Positions 26,900 through 35,941 of a stretch of 64,000 nucleotides of DNA are shown in pieces. The DNA comes from JAHBXL01 sp038247555 (lineage in GTDB: Bacteria > Planctomycetota > Phycisphaerae > Phycisphaerales > UBA1924). The number at the start of each line of letters is the position of its first letter. The first letter of the stretch is position 1. The translations under genes and the position numbers were made by a program. The notes beneath the pieces are model-generated. The model did no database searches and was not told the origin of the DNA. It was given only the letters and a program-made list of their open reading frames with translations. The DNA is taken from positions 1-64,000 of the forward strand of contig JBBRUT010000004.1 of NCBI GenBank assembly GCA_038247555.1, in the 5' to 3' direction.

Positions 26900-27008
26900 G
26901 GTCCCAGCAACCGGGCAACCGGCCTGTCCACCTTGCTGACTCCGCGCACGGAACGCGCGGCCGAGAGGTGTGTGTTTGGAACTGGCGATTTGTTCAGGAG
27001 CCGGTCAC

Positions 27009-30000
27009 ATGATGTGGCGATTGTTCCCAGCCACCGGTAAGCGACTGCTTTGGGCGATGACGATTCTCGTCTTTGGCCACACTGCCGCTGCAGAAGTTTT
27101 CACGGTCACAAGTCTCTCCGACGTCGTCGACGCGGAAGACGGTGTGCTGACACTGCGCGAGGCAATTGCGCTGGCGGAAAGCACACCGGAAGCTGACACG
27201 ATTCAGTTCGCAGTCACCGGACAGATCCTGCTCGTCGACGCGAACCCGTTGCCCACCATCACGACGGATGTGACGATCGAAGGGCCCGCACTCCCGGCCC
27301 GCATCGAGATCCGCCGCGACAGCTCCGCGCCGAACTACCGCGTCATCACGATTGCACCCGGTGGCGCGGGCGTGCTGCGTCGCTTGACCATCTCCGGTGG
27401 CCATGCCGCGGCGCTCACCAACGGCGGTGGAGTTCTGAATCAGGGCATGCTCACGATCGATACATGTGAGATCCGAAACAACCGGACCGACAGCGGCCAG
27501 CTTGGCGGCGGAGTCGCCTCGGGCAACAGCCCCAGCGCGCAGCTGATCATGTTCAACTCCACGGTCGCGAACAATCAGGGCGGCCTTGGCGGAGGCGTCT
27601 ACGCCTTCGACACGGCCCCCACCACGATCCGCAACTCCACGATCTCCAGCAATACCGGCGAGTCGGGCGGCGGCCTGCGTGTGTTGAGCCCTGAAGTCGT
27701 CATCACCAACTGCACCATCGCCTTTAATAATGCGACCAGCAACAATGTCGCCAACGCCGGCGGCATCTTCGCCCAGCGCGGCCTGCGCATCAAGAACACC
27801 ATCGTTGCGAACAACAACGGCGGCACAGGGCCGGCGAACGCGCTCAACGTCCGGCTCGTCTCGCCGGGCCTGTATCTCAGCGACGGCTACAACCTCTTTG
27901 GCACCAATACCGGCGGAAATCTCCCCGTCGCCCTGCCCACCGAGCTGTACAACACCGATCCCCAGTTGATGACCTTGGGGAACTACCGGGGCTTTGGTCG
28001 TTCGCACGCGCTTCCGCTGAGCAGCCCCGCGGTCGACAAGGGCGCGGCCGAACCGGGAATCATTTCCGATCAGCGCGGAGCAGTCCGTCCCTTCAACCAG
28101 CCCGCAATCCCGCCCGCCGCCGGCGGAAACAACTCCGACATCGGTTCGGTTGAGCGCTCTGGTGATATCGACGGAGATCTGGTCGAAGACTTCATTGACA
28201 ACTGCGTCGGTACGGCCAATCCCGATCAGTCCGACGTCGACGGCGACGGGGTCGGCGATGTATGCGACAACTGCCCGACGATCTCCAATCCGCCCGTGTT
28301 CCGCGGCCTGGGCAACCCCATCCAGTCCGACATCGATAACGATGGCATCGGCGATGAGTGCGACAACTGCCCCATCATCTTCAATCCCGGGCAGGAAGAT
28401 GTCGACAACGACGGGGTCGGCGATGTCTGCGACAACTGCGTCGAGATCGCAAACCCCGGTCAGGAGGACATCAACTCCAACGGCATCGGCGACGCTTGCG
28501 AGCCCATGCCACCAGTAGCCGCGAACGATTTCTATACGACACCGGAAGATGTCACGCTCACGGTCATCGCATCGGCCGGCGTGCTCGCAAACGACACCGA
28601 TCCCAATCCGGGAGACACCCTCACCGCGCTGCTCGTCTCAACCACCAGCAACGGAGCGCTGAGTCTGAACGCCGATGGGTCGTTCACCTACATCCCGATT
28701 CCGAACTTCTTCGGGATCGACTCGTTCACCTATCGCGCCAGGGATCCTGGCGGCCTCACCTCCGAGATCGCGACCGCGACGATCGCCATCTCTCCGGCAA
28801 ACGATGGCCCGGTCGCCCTGAACGATGCCTATACCACTCCGGAGGACAACCAGCTCGTCATCAACGCGCCCGGGGTTCTCGAGAACGATACGGACATTGA
28901 CGGCCCGTTCCCCTTGACCGCGGTGCTTGTTGCCGGAGCGTCCAGCGGGTCGCTGACGCTCAACGCCAATGGCTCGTTCACCTATACCCCCAACCTCAAC
29001 TACAACGGCCCCGATAGCTTCACCTATCGCGCCCGTGACGGCTCGAACCTGGTGTCGAACGTCGCCACGGTGACCATCAACGTCACGCCCGTGAATGATG
29101 CACCCGTCGCGGTGAACGATGCCTATAGCAATCCCGAAGACACACAGCTCGTCATCGCCGTGCCGGGAGTCCTGCTGAACGACACGGACGTCGACGGCCC
29201 GCTCCCCCTGGTGGCGGTCCTGGTCTCCAGCCCGTCGAATGGATCGCTCTCCCTCAACGCCAATGGTTCGTTCACCTACACCCCCGCGGCCAACTACAAC
29301 GGCCCGGACAGCTTCACGTACCGCGCGCGAGATGGAGCCAACGCAGAATCCAACGTCGCCACGGTCAGCATCAATGTCACGCCGGTGAATGACCCGCCGG
29401 TCGCAGCCAACGATTCCTATGCTACAGAGGAGAACGTCACGCTCACCGTCGCGGTTGGCCAGGGCGTTCTTGTCAACGACACCGACATCGACGGTCCGCT
29501 CCCGCTCACGGCGGTCATTGTGAGCCAGACTTCCAGCGGAACCGTGACGCTGAACGCAAACGGTTCCTTCCAGTACGTCCCAGTCAACGGGTTCAACGGC
29601 ATTGATACCTTCACGTATCGAGCCCGCGATGGGGCCAGCGCCGAGTCGAACATCGCAACTGTCACGATCTCCGTCGGCCCAGTGAATGACCCGCCCCTGG
29701 CAGTTAACGATGCTTACAACGTCAATGAAGACACCACGCTGACGGTCAACGCAGCCAACGGAGTTCTGTCGAACGACACCGATCCGGATGGTCCCTTCCC
29801 GCTCACGGCAGAACTGATCACCGGCCCGACCAACGGCACACTGGTCGTCTTCAACACCAACGGTTCTTTCACCTACACGCCCAGCAGCAACTTCAACGGA
29901 CAGGATACCTTCACGTATCGCGCCCGCGATGGCGAGGGGCTGGCATCGCAGCCCGCAACGGTGACCATCACCGTTCTTCCCGTGAACGATCCGCCCGTGG

Positions 30001-32786
30001 CCGTTGATGACTTCTACTCAACGCTCGAAGATACCCAGCTCGTGATCTCCGCGCCCGGTGTGCTTGCGAACGACACCGACCCCGATGGCCCGATTCCGGT
30101 CGCCGCACTGCTGACGGTGCTTCCTACCAATGGCTCGCTGACGCTGAACCTTGATGGCTCGTTTGTCTACACCCCCAACCTGAACTTCAGCGGAGTGGAT
30201 ACGTTCCGGTATCGCGCTCGGGATGCGACCAACCTGCAGTCCGCGAACACCGCGCTAGTGACCATTACCGTCACGCAGATCAATGATCCGCCTGTCGCGG
30301 CGAACGATGCCTACACAACGCCGGAGGACACCCAGCTGGTCGTCTCCGCACCTGGAATACTCGCCAACGACACGGACATCGACGGTCCCCTGCCCCTCAC
30401 CTCGGTGCTCGTCTCTACGACGACCAACGGCTCGCTGACGCTCAATGCCAACGGATCGTTCACCTACATCCCGAACCTCAACTACAACGGCCCTGATAGT
30501 TTCGCGTATCGTGCTCGCGATGCAGCGGGCGGCGAGTCGAACATCGCAACAGTGAGCATCGGCGTGACACCCGTCAACGACGCCCCGGTCGCGGTGAATG
30601 ACGCCTTCTCCATGCCGGAAGATACCCAGCTGATCATCGCCGCGCCGGGAATCCTTGGCAACGACACGGATATCGACGGCCCCCTGCCCCTCACGACGAT
30701 TCTGTTCTCGACGACAACCAACGGCTCGCTGACCTTGAATGCCAACGGGTCTTTCACCTACACCCCCAATCCCAACTTCAACGGTCCGGACAGCTTCAGC
30801 TATCGTGCCCGTGACGGAGCGGGTCTGGAGTCCAATGTCGCGACCGTCAGCATCACGGTCACACCCGTGAACGATGCGCCCGTCGCCGTGAACGATACGT
30901 TCACGGTCCGCAACGTGGATGTGCTGACGGTGGCCGCGCCGGGCGTCCTGGCAAACGACACCGATGTCGATGGGCCATTCCCACTGACCGCCGAGCAACT
31001 ATCGGCCGTGTCTAACGGCACGCTTGTGTTCGCCGCCGACGGCTCGTTCGTCTACACGCCCCCTGCACCTCCCTTCGTCGGCCCGGTCACGTTTACGTAT
31101 CGTGCTCGCGATGGCGAGAATGCACAGTCCAATACCGCGATGGTGACCATCAACGTCACACCAACCAATCGCCCGCCGATCGCCCGTTGCCGCAACGTGG
31201 TCATCGATGCACGAATGACCTGCCCCCCGTCCTTCTCCATCACCGCGGCCGATGTTGACGACGGTTCGACTGATCCCGATATCGCCAATGGCGACTTCAT
31301 CACGCTCTCCCTGAGCTCGACTGGCCCATTCCCCATCGGCATCACGCCTGTCACCCTGACCGTCACGGACTCGTTCGGAGAGTTTGACACCTGCACGGCC
31401 ACCGTCACGGTGCTCGCCAATGACTGCAACGGCAACGGAATCCCGGACTCTTGTGAGATACTCGACGGTTCCGCGGCGGATTGCAACAACGACGGGGTTC
31501 CCGACGAGTGCCAGTGCATCTGGGACAACGGCGGAGCCATCTACGCGAACGTCAATCCCGACGGTCAGCTCTCCCACCTTGGTGGTGGCGCACCCGAGGG
31601 CGGGAAGTCCGCCGACGACTTCTACCTGATGGACGGGATGGTCCACCGCCTGACAGCCTTCACCGGCCAGATGCTCACAAACTCCTGGCCCGGCCTCCGC
31701 CGCGCCCGGCTGGAGCTCTACCGCGACTGCAACGGCAAGCCGGAAGCTGAGCCGTTCAAGACCCTCACTGACTATGAGATCATCGAAGAGATTCCTGCGC
31801 CCAACGGCTTCACACTTGTCACCTACCGCTTTGACCTCTGCGATGAAGAACTCTGGCTCGACGGGGGTACCTACTGGCTCTCCCTGATCGGCATCACCGA
31901 CAATGTGACCAACGATCTGTCCTACTGGGCCGTCTCGGGCGATCAGCAGCAGCACCACCCCATCGCCGGCAACGTCCCCTGCAAGGCTCGCGGCATCGCC
32001 GGCGGGAACTGGGGCGAGTTCACGTTTGGCGAATGGGACACGATCTCGGACTGCTGCGTTGGCTGCGTCGGCTTTGCGTTCAAGCTCGTCGGCGATTCCT
32101 GCAAGATCATCTGGGACAACAACGGTCCGGATCTCACGGTTGACGGCCGCGGTGGGTCCCCCTCCGGTGTTTACCGAGAGCGAACCGCGCAGTCGTTCGA
32201 CAACTTCGTCATTGCTCCTTGCACTGATGACCCGATCTGCTTCCTCGAGGGATACGTCTGGTCCAACTGTGACCCGCTGCTCGGTTTCATTCATATCTAC
32301 GACAACGACTGCCGTTTGCCGAACGCTCCGATCTTCACCGCCACGCCCACCAAGGTTGAACGCCTGGATGAGACGTGGACGGTCGGCCAATACACATACC
32401 GACTCCACCGCATTCAGCTCTGCGGGATTCGCCTGGAACTGGACCCCGGCAGGAACTACTGGATCCAGTTTGGCGCGCGCGCGGGCGGCAGCTTCACGAC
32501 GTCAGCGTTCTTCGCGTTCTCCAATGGCTGCGACAAGTGCCCCAATCCGCACGGCAATGACGCAGTCACCCGCATCACCGCGCCGTTGCCCGATCTGGAC
32601 TGGTCGTACCCGGGACGGAACTTCGCCTTCCGCGTCGGCGTTCGCCACCACATCCCTCACGGAGTCGGGCTCGGCGGCAACCATTCGACGCCGGATAGCT
32701 GCCCGGCGGATGCTGACCAATCCGGCGATGTCTCTGTCGCCGACATCTTCGCCTTCCTGTCAGCCTGGTTCGCAGGCTGCCCATAA
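27009..32786 (+). CDS. Giant secreted multidomain repeat protein with dockerin-like C-terminal tag
   Basis: This 1925-residue extracellular protein has: signal peptide (1 to about 30); a CSLREA-type segment with TLREAIALAE; a right-handed beta-helix with the choice-of-anchor-Q end (about 75-385); three to four calcium-binding thrombospondin type 3 repeats (DVDGDGVGDVCDNC, 387-500); nine tandem cadherin-like/VCBS domains of 98-100 residues (503-1388); an HYR-like domain; two DCNGNGIPD-type loops (about 1472-1503); two related IWDN... beta domains with many Cys (1504-1888); and the tag ending DIFAFLSAWFAGCP. The ATG at 27009 has AGGAG eight bases upstream. Such proteins usually serve in adhesion or the cell surface. 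No catalytic residues were recognised. Confidence 0.93.
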   Translation: MMWRLFPATGKRLLWAMTILVFGHTAAAEVFTVTSLSDVVDAEDGVLTLREAIALAESTPEADTIQFAVTGQILLVDANPLPTITTDVTIEGPALPARIEIRRDSSAPNYRVITIAPGGAGVLRRLTISGGHAAALTNGGGVLNQGMLTIDTCEIRNNRTDSGQLGGGVASGNSPSAQLIMFNSTVANNQGGLGGGVYAFDTAPTTIRNSTISSNTGESGGGLRVLSPEVVITNCTIAFNNATSNNVANAGGIFAQRGLRIKNTIVANNNGGTGPANALNVRLVSPGLYLSDGYNLFGTNTGGNLPVALPTELYNTDPQLMTLGNYRGFGRSHALPLSSPAVDKGAAEPGIISDQRGAVRPFNQPAIPPAAGGNNSDIGSVERSGDIDGDLVEDFIDNCVGTANPDQSDVDGDGVGDVCDNCPTISNPPVFRGLGNPIQSDIDNDGIGDECDNCPIIFNPGQEDVDNDGVGDVCDNCVEIANPGQEDINSNGIGDACEPMPPVAANDFYTTPEDVTLTVIASAGVLANDTDPNPGDTLTALLVSTTSNGALSLNADGSFTYIPIPNFFGIDSFTYRARDPGGLTSEIATATIAISPANDGPVALNDAYTTPEDNQLVINAPGVLENDTDIDGPFPLTAVLVAGASSGSLTLNANGSFTYTPNLNYNGPDSFTYRARDGSNLVSNVATVTINVTPVNDAPVAVNDAYSNPEDTQLVIAVPGVLLNDTDVDGPLPLVAVLVSSPSNGSLSLNANGSFTYTPAANYNGPDSFTYRARDGANAESNVATVSINVTPVNDPPVAANDSYATEENVTLTVAVGQGVLVNDTDIDGPLPLTAVIVSQTSSGTVTLNANGSFQYVPVNGFNGIDTFTYRARDGASAESNIATVTISVGPVNDPPLAVNDAYNVNEDTTLTVNAANGVLSNDTDPDGPFPLTAELITGPTNGTLVVFNTNGSFTYTPSSNFNGQDTFTYRARDGEGLASQPATVTITVLPVNDPPVAVDDFYSTLEDTQLVISAPGVLANDTDPDGPIPVAALLTVLPTNGSLTLNLDGSFVYTPNLNFSGVDTFRYRARDATNLQSANTALVTITVTQINDPPVAANDAYTTPEDTQLVVSAPGILANDTDIDGPLPLTSVLVSTTTNGSLTLNANGSFTYIPNLNYNGPDSFAYRARDAAGGESNIATVSIGVTPVNDAPVAVNDAFSMPEDTQLIIAAPGILGNDTDIDGPLPLTTILFSTTTNGSLTLNANGSFTYTPNPNFNGPDSFSYRARDGAGLESNVATVSITVTPVNDAPVAVNDTFTVRNVDVLTVAAPGVLANDTDVDGPFPLTAEQLSAVSNGTLVFAADGSFVYTPPAPPFVGPVTFTYRARDGENAQSNTAMVTINVTPTNRPPIARCRNVVIDARMTCPPSFSITAADVDDGSTDPDIANGDFITLSLSSTGPFPIGITPVTLTVTDSFGEFDTCTATVTVLANDCNGNGIPDSCEILDGSAADCNNDGVPDECQCIWDNGGAIYANVNPDGQLSHLGGGAPEGGKSADDFYLMDGMVHRLTAFTGQMLTNSWPGLRRARLELYRDCNGKPEAEPFKTLTDYEIIEEIPAPNGFTLVTYRFDLCDEELWLDGGTYWLSLIGITDNVTNDLSYWAVSGDQQQHHPIAGNVPCKARGIAGGNWGEFTFGEWDTISDCCVGCVGFAFKLVGDSCKIIWDNNGPDLTVDGRGGSPSGVYRERTAQSFDNFVIAPCTDDPICFLEGYVWSNCDPLLGFIHIYDNDCRLPNAPIFTATPTKVERLDETWTVGQYTYRLHRIQLCGIRLELDPGRNYWIQFGARAGGSFTTSAFFAFSNGCDKCPNPHGNDAVTRITAPLPDLDWSYPGRNFAFRVGVRHHIPHGVGLGGNHSTPDSCPADADQSGDVSVADIFAFLSAWFAGCP
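28515..31169 (+). repeat. Nine tandem 288-300-bp repeats coding VCBS/cadherin-like domains
   Basis: Repeat units begin at 28515, 28812, 29106, 29400, 29697, 29997, 30294, 30588 and 30882, each with a codon pattern for VAVNDAY or a close variant. All stay in frame. Units 2, 3, 7 and 8 share long near-identical stretches (for example those coding for NANGSFTYTPN.NYNGPDSF), which suggests recent duplication or gene conversion. This is coding repeat DNA, not a CRISPR array. Confidence 0.95.
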
Positions 32787-32830
32787 GCCACCCAAACCCT
32801 TTCGGCGAGGGAACTTGACGGGACAGCGCT

Positions 32831-32856
32831 CGGACCGCCCTGGTCCGGGCGTTTTC
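32831..32856 (+). terminator. Rho-independent terminator after the giant protein gene
   Basis: CGGACC (32831-32836) pairs with GGTCCG (32842-32847) around a five-base loop, followed by GGCGTTTTCC. It lies 45 bases after the stop codon and upstream of the tRNA promoter. Confidence 0.7.
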
Positions 32857-32879
32857 CATTCTGGGTCAAAGCTTGCCCC

Positions 32880-32908
32880 GTGACAGCGCGGCAAATCCCC
32901 CCTATGCT
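32880..32908 (+). promoter_or_regulatory. Promoter of tRNA-Val
   Basis: GTGACA (32880-32885) and TATGCT (32903-32908) are spaced by exactly 17 bases. The predicted start is near 32915, four bases before the mature tRNA, a normal arrangement for a monocistronic tRNA gene. Confidence 0.65.
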
Positions 32909-32918
32909 CTGCCCATTC

Positions 32919-32992
32919 GGGCGTTTAGCTCAGTTGGCTAGAGCGCAGCTGTCACATAGCTGAGGTCACAGGTTCGAGCCCTGTAACGCCCA
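32919..32992 (+). tRNA. tRNA-Val (anticodon CAC)
   Basis: The 74-base cloverleaf has acceptor GGGCGTT/AACGCCC, D stem GCTC/GAGC, anticodon stem CAGCT/AGCTG with loop GTCACAT giving anticodon CAC (decodes GUG), T stem ACAGG/CCTGT with TTCGAGC loop, and discriminator A. The CCA end is not encoded. It has its own promoter and terminator. Confidence 0.97.
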
Positions 32993-32996
32993 TTCA

Positions 32997-33040
32997 CGCC
33001 GCGGAAGCTCCTACCCCGGACTTCGCGGCGTACTTTCTTG
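32997..33040 (+). terminator. Terminator of tRNA-Val overlapping the xseA 3' end
   Basis: CGCCGCGGAAG (32997-33007) pairs with CTTCGCGGCG (33021-33030) with one bulged G, followed by TACTTTCTTG. The hairpin overlaps the last codons of the convergent xseA gene and may serve both strands. Confidence 0.6.
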
Positions 33041-34537
33041 CTCGGGCGGTGCGGAAGGCGGATCGCCTCCAAACAGCCCCGGCTGATCTACTGGCAGGCC
33101 CGACCGTTTGCGGCGGCCCACGGCTCGCGAGGTCATGGGCACGGGTCCATGGGCACCCCGCCCTCCCTGCACGATCGAAGCGAAAGAGCCGTCTGCCAGT
33201 CTCGTCTGCACTGCTTCGCCGGCGACCACATCTCCGACCGACCGCACCACCCGGCCGTCGGCCCGCAGCGTCATCGAGTATCCCCGCTGCAGCACGCTGC
33301 TCGGACCGACCAAGTCGAGGTTTCTGGCCGCGGAAAGCAACGCCAGCTCGCGGTCGTGCACGGCCCTTCGTATCGCCCGCCCCAGCCGTTCGGCCGGCGC
33401 TGCCACACTCCTCCCTGCTAGCAACCTTGCCATCGCCGCTCGCAGACCGTTGGTGGCCGCGGCGAGTCGCGATGCCCGCTCCGCGAACACTGCGGCGGGA
33501 CGGTGCTGCTCAAGCCTCGCTGAAAGCCGATCCACCCTCCCAGCCGATCGCTGCAGCAGCACGCGCTCTCCGGCACGCAGATGCCGCACAAGGGCATCCA
33601 TCTCATCGAGCCGCGAGCGGACAACACGTGCGCAGCGAAGCGAGAGCGTTCTTCCCACGGAGACCAGTTGCTGCTCAATCGCCGCCGCGTCGGGCGCAAT
33701 ACGCATCGCCGCCTGCGTCGGTGTCGCCGCGCGGAGATCGGCCACCAGTTCCGCCAGTGTCACATCGGTTTCATGCCCAATCGCGGCGACCACCGGAACC
33801 GCGCACTCCACGATCGCGCGAGCGACTTCGCGATCATTGAAGGGCCACAGATCCTCCATCGATCCGCCCCCGCGTGTGATCAGCACGACATCGATGCCCA
33901 GCTGCACATGCAGCGCCGACAACCCCCGCACCGCTGTGGCGATCTCCGCCGCCGCGCTCGGCCCCTGCACACGAACATCCACGAGCGCAATGGGCAGCGA
34001 GCGGCACCGCCGCCGAAAGGTGTCCAGCACGTCCTGCAGGGCTGCGCCGCTCCGGCTGGTGACAACCGCCACGCGGCGCGGCAACACGGGGAGCCTCCGC
34101 TTCCGCTCCTCGTCGAGCCAGCCCAGCCCTCGCAGCTCCTCGACCATCCGCCGGAGTTCGAGTTCCATCGCCCCCGCGCCTACCGGCTCGATCCGATCCA
34201 CCATGAACGTGGTTCGCCCCTGCGGCGCATAGAACTCCACGTGCCCGGTCACGACGACCTGCATCCCCGTCCGCGGCAGAAACCCTGCCTTCCGGGCGCT
34301 CGACGCCCACATCGCGCACGAGACGACCGCGCCAGCATCTTTGAGGTCAAAGTACCAGTGCGTCCGTTCCCGGAACTGGCCGACCTCTCCGACGACGCGC
34401 ACGCCCGTGGGGACCCGGTCGCGCACCGCCCGGTCGATCAGCGCTGCCAGCTGTGTCACGGTCAATCGGTCCGGCGAGGCCGCCTGTGGCTGCTCCGCAC
34501 CGGCTACTCGCCCAGGATCAAACGGCAACCTGCCCAT
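33011..34537 (-). CDS. xseA: Exodeoxyribonuclease VII large subunit
   Basis: With XseB, this subunit degrades single-stranded DNA during mismatch repair and recombination. The 508-residue protein has an N-terminal OB-fold (about 25-125; LTVTQLAALIDRAV then GEVGQFRERTHWYFDLKD) and the ExoVII_Large catalytic core. The core shows RVAVVTSRSGAALQDVL, ITRGGGSMEDLWPFND and GHETDVTLAELVADLRA. A coiled-coil region and a final tail of about 40 polar residues follow. The ATG at 34537 is clear. xseB is not adjacent. It probably shares a transcript with the upstream GT4 gene, 18 bases away. Confidence 0.95.
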   Translation of the reverse strand: MGRLPFDPGRVAGAEQPQAASPDRLTVTQLAALIDRAVRDRVPTGVRVVGEVGQFRERTHWYFDLKDAGAVVSCAMWASSARKAGFLPRTGMQVVVTGHVEFYAPQGRTTFMVDRIEPVGAGAMELELRRMVEELRGLGWLDEERKRRLPVLPRRVAVVTSRSGAALQDVLDTFRRRCRSLPIALVDVRVQGPSAAAEIATAVRGLSALHVQLGIDVVLITRGGGSMEDLWPFNDREVARAIVECAVPVVAAIGHETDVTLAELVADLRAATPTQAAMRIAPDAAAIEQQLVSVGRTLSLRCARVVRSRLDEMDALVRHLRAGERVLLQRSAGRVDRLSARLEQHRPAAVFAERASRLAAATNGLRAAMARLLAGRSVAAPAERLGRAIRRAVHDRELALLSAARNLDLVGPSSVLQRGYSMTLRADGRVVRSVGDVVAGEAVQTRLADGSFASIVQGGRGAHGPVPMTSRAVGRRKRSGLPVDQPGLFGGDPPSAPPEQESTPRSPG

Positions 34538-34555
34538 AGCGTGAGCGTAGCAGGA

Positions 34556-35677
34556 TCAGGCGATCGCCTTGCGCGTCGCGAGGTCGTTCTCGTGCAGCCG
34601 CTGCGCAAGTGCATAGGCCTCGAGCACTGAGCTCAGGTGCCGGCTCACCGACCGGTTCGCCCGCACATACTCGCGGGAGGAAGCGCCAAGCAAGCTCCAT
34701 CGCTCGGCGTTGAGCACCGTCTCGCGGATCGCCCTCTCCCACTCAAGCTTCGTCGGCGCCACAACCAGCCTTGCGGTCGTTCCGTCGATGAGGGTTTCCA
34801 CGAGCGAATCAGGCGAGGCGAGAACACTGAGCCCGCAGGCCATCGCATCCAGAACAAGCGAGTGGCTCACCCCCTCCGCGTCGGGCAGGAGCAATGCGTC
34901 CATCTGCAGCGCCGGCTCGCGCCGCCCTTCAAGTTCCGGCACCATCGAGAGCCGCTCGAGCAACCCGAGCCGGCGTGCCGCCCGCCAAAGCGTCGCCGTG
35001 CGGCCGTCGGCAATATCGAGGAAGAGCATGAGGTCGGGAGAATCACGAGCGACCGACGCGAGCGCCTCCAGCGCCGCGATCGCTGTGCGCGAGTCGCCGC
35101 GTTCAACGAGCATGACCATCGCCGGAGCGCCGGTTTGAGGATGCCGCGCGGGCGGAACATGCACGCCCCACCTGACAAGGTGCGTCCTTGCACGCGGAGC
35201 TCGCCGCAGCACCTCCGCTCGAAGTGATTCATCCGGCACACAAAATAGCGGGGACGGCGCTTCCTTGGTCGCCGCGGCCGAGGGCGAGAGAGCCGCAACC
35301 GTGCCGATCAGCGAGGCACGCTCGACTTCCAGCACCACCGCGGAGCCAACCTGTCGCGCAAGTTCCTGGCCCACGGGCCACGCCCCTCTGCCGCAAGCGT
35401 GGACGACATTCACCGGACCCCGATCCCCCTGCTTCTCGGCAAGAGCCTTGAGAGTCTCGACCAGCGCTGCGACACGGGAGCGAAGGGTGAGTGGCAGCCC
35501 GGTGTCGACATAGCCCACCGTGACCGAATAGATGCCGCTGGGCTCGGTCGACATGGTCGCGACAGGTACCGCGTGCACCACGCGATATCCCTCATCGGCG
35601 AGGCCGATCTCCAGGCGACTCAGCAGCGACGCTTCCGCTCTGCCAAATGCCCGGTCTACGACGATCACGGCCCGCAT
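34556..35677 (-). CDS. Family 4 glycosyltransferase-like protein
   Basis: The 373-residue protein has the GT-B layout of family 4 transferases: an N-terminal Rossmann-like half (MRAVIVVDRAFGRAEASLL) and a C-terminal donor-binding half with DALLLPDAEGVSHSLVLDAMACGLSVLAS near residues 255-285, where the usual E-x7-E motif is loosely kept. It lacks membrane segments. The sugar and acceptor are unknown. An AAGGAT precedes the ATG, and a good promoter (35756-35784) lies upstream. It is followed by xseA. Confidence 0.75.
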   Translation of the reverse strand: MRAVIVVDRAFGRAEASLLSRLEIGLADEGYRVVHAVPVATMSTEPSGIYSVTVGYVDTGLPLTLRSRVAALVETLKALAEKQGDRGPVNVVHACGRGAWPVGQELARQVGSAVVLEVERASLIGTVAALSPSAAATKEAPSPLFCVPDESLRAEVLRRAPRARTHLVRWGVHVPPARHPQTGAPAMVMLVERGDSRTAIAALEALASVARDSPDLMLFLDIADGRTATLWRAARRLGLLERLSMVPELEGRREPALQMDALLLPDAEGVSHSLVLDAMACGLSVLASPDSLVETLIDGTTARLVVAPTKLEWERAIRETVLNAERWSLLGASSREYVRANRSVSRHLSSVLEAYALAQRLHENDLATRKAIA

Positions 35678-35755
35678 TGCAGATCCTTCCCATCCCTCAG
35701 ATGAAAGCCGCCTGCAACCCCACCAACTTCGGGGGACAAACTGTGGAGAACCGGG

Positions 35756-35784
35756 GATATACGGTCACCCGATGGACGCGTCAA
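35756..35784 (-). promoter_or_regulatory. Candidate sigma-70 promoter for the GT4-xseA unit
   Basis: On the minus strand TTGACG (35784-35779) and TATATC (35761-35756) are separated by 17 bases. The predicted leader is about 70 bases. Further upstream (about 35828-35813) a TGGCACG-N4-TTAC stretch resembles a sigma-54 site but lacks the essential GC pair. The 264-base gap 35678-35941 otherwise shows no gene. Confidence 0.45.
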
Positions 35785-35941
35785 ACAGCAACCGGAGTTC
35801 GTTGGACAATCATTGTAAGTATCGTGCCATCAGTATTTTATGGCAGCACTTGAGGACAAACATCGCCTCCTCTGCATTGCTCCCCGCTTGACTCTGGACT
35901 TGCTGCTCCCGCGTGTGGAAACTCGCCCCAAACCCGCGCGC

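Noticed and set aside
28515..31169. CRISPR-like tandem repeats
   Set aside because: The units are about 294 bp, remain in frame and code for cadherin-like domains.
35813..35828. Sigma-54 promoter ahead of the GT4 gene
   Set aside because: TGGCACG-N4-TTAC lacks the required GC at -12; a sigma-70 site lies closer to the gene.
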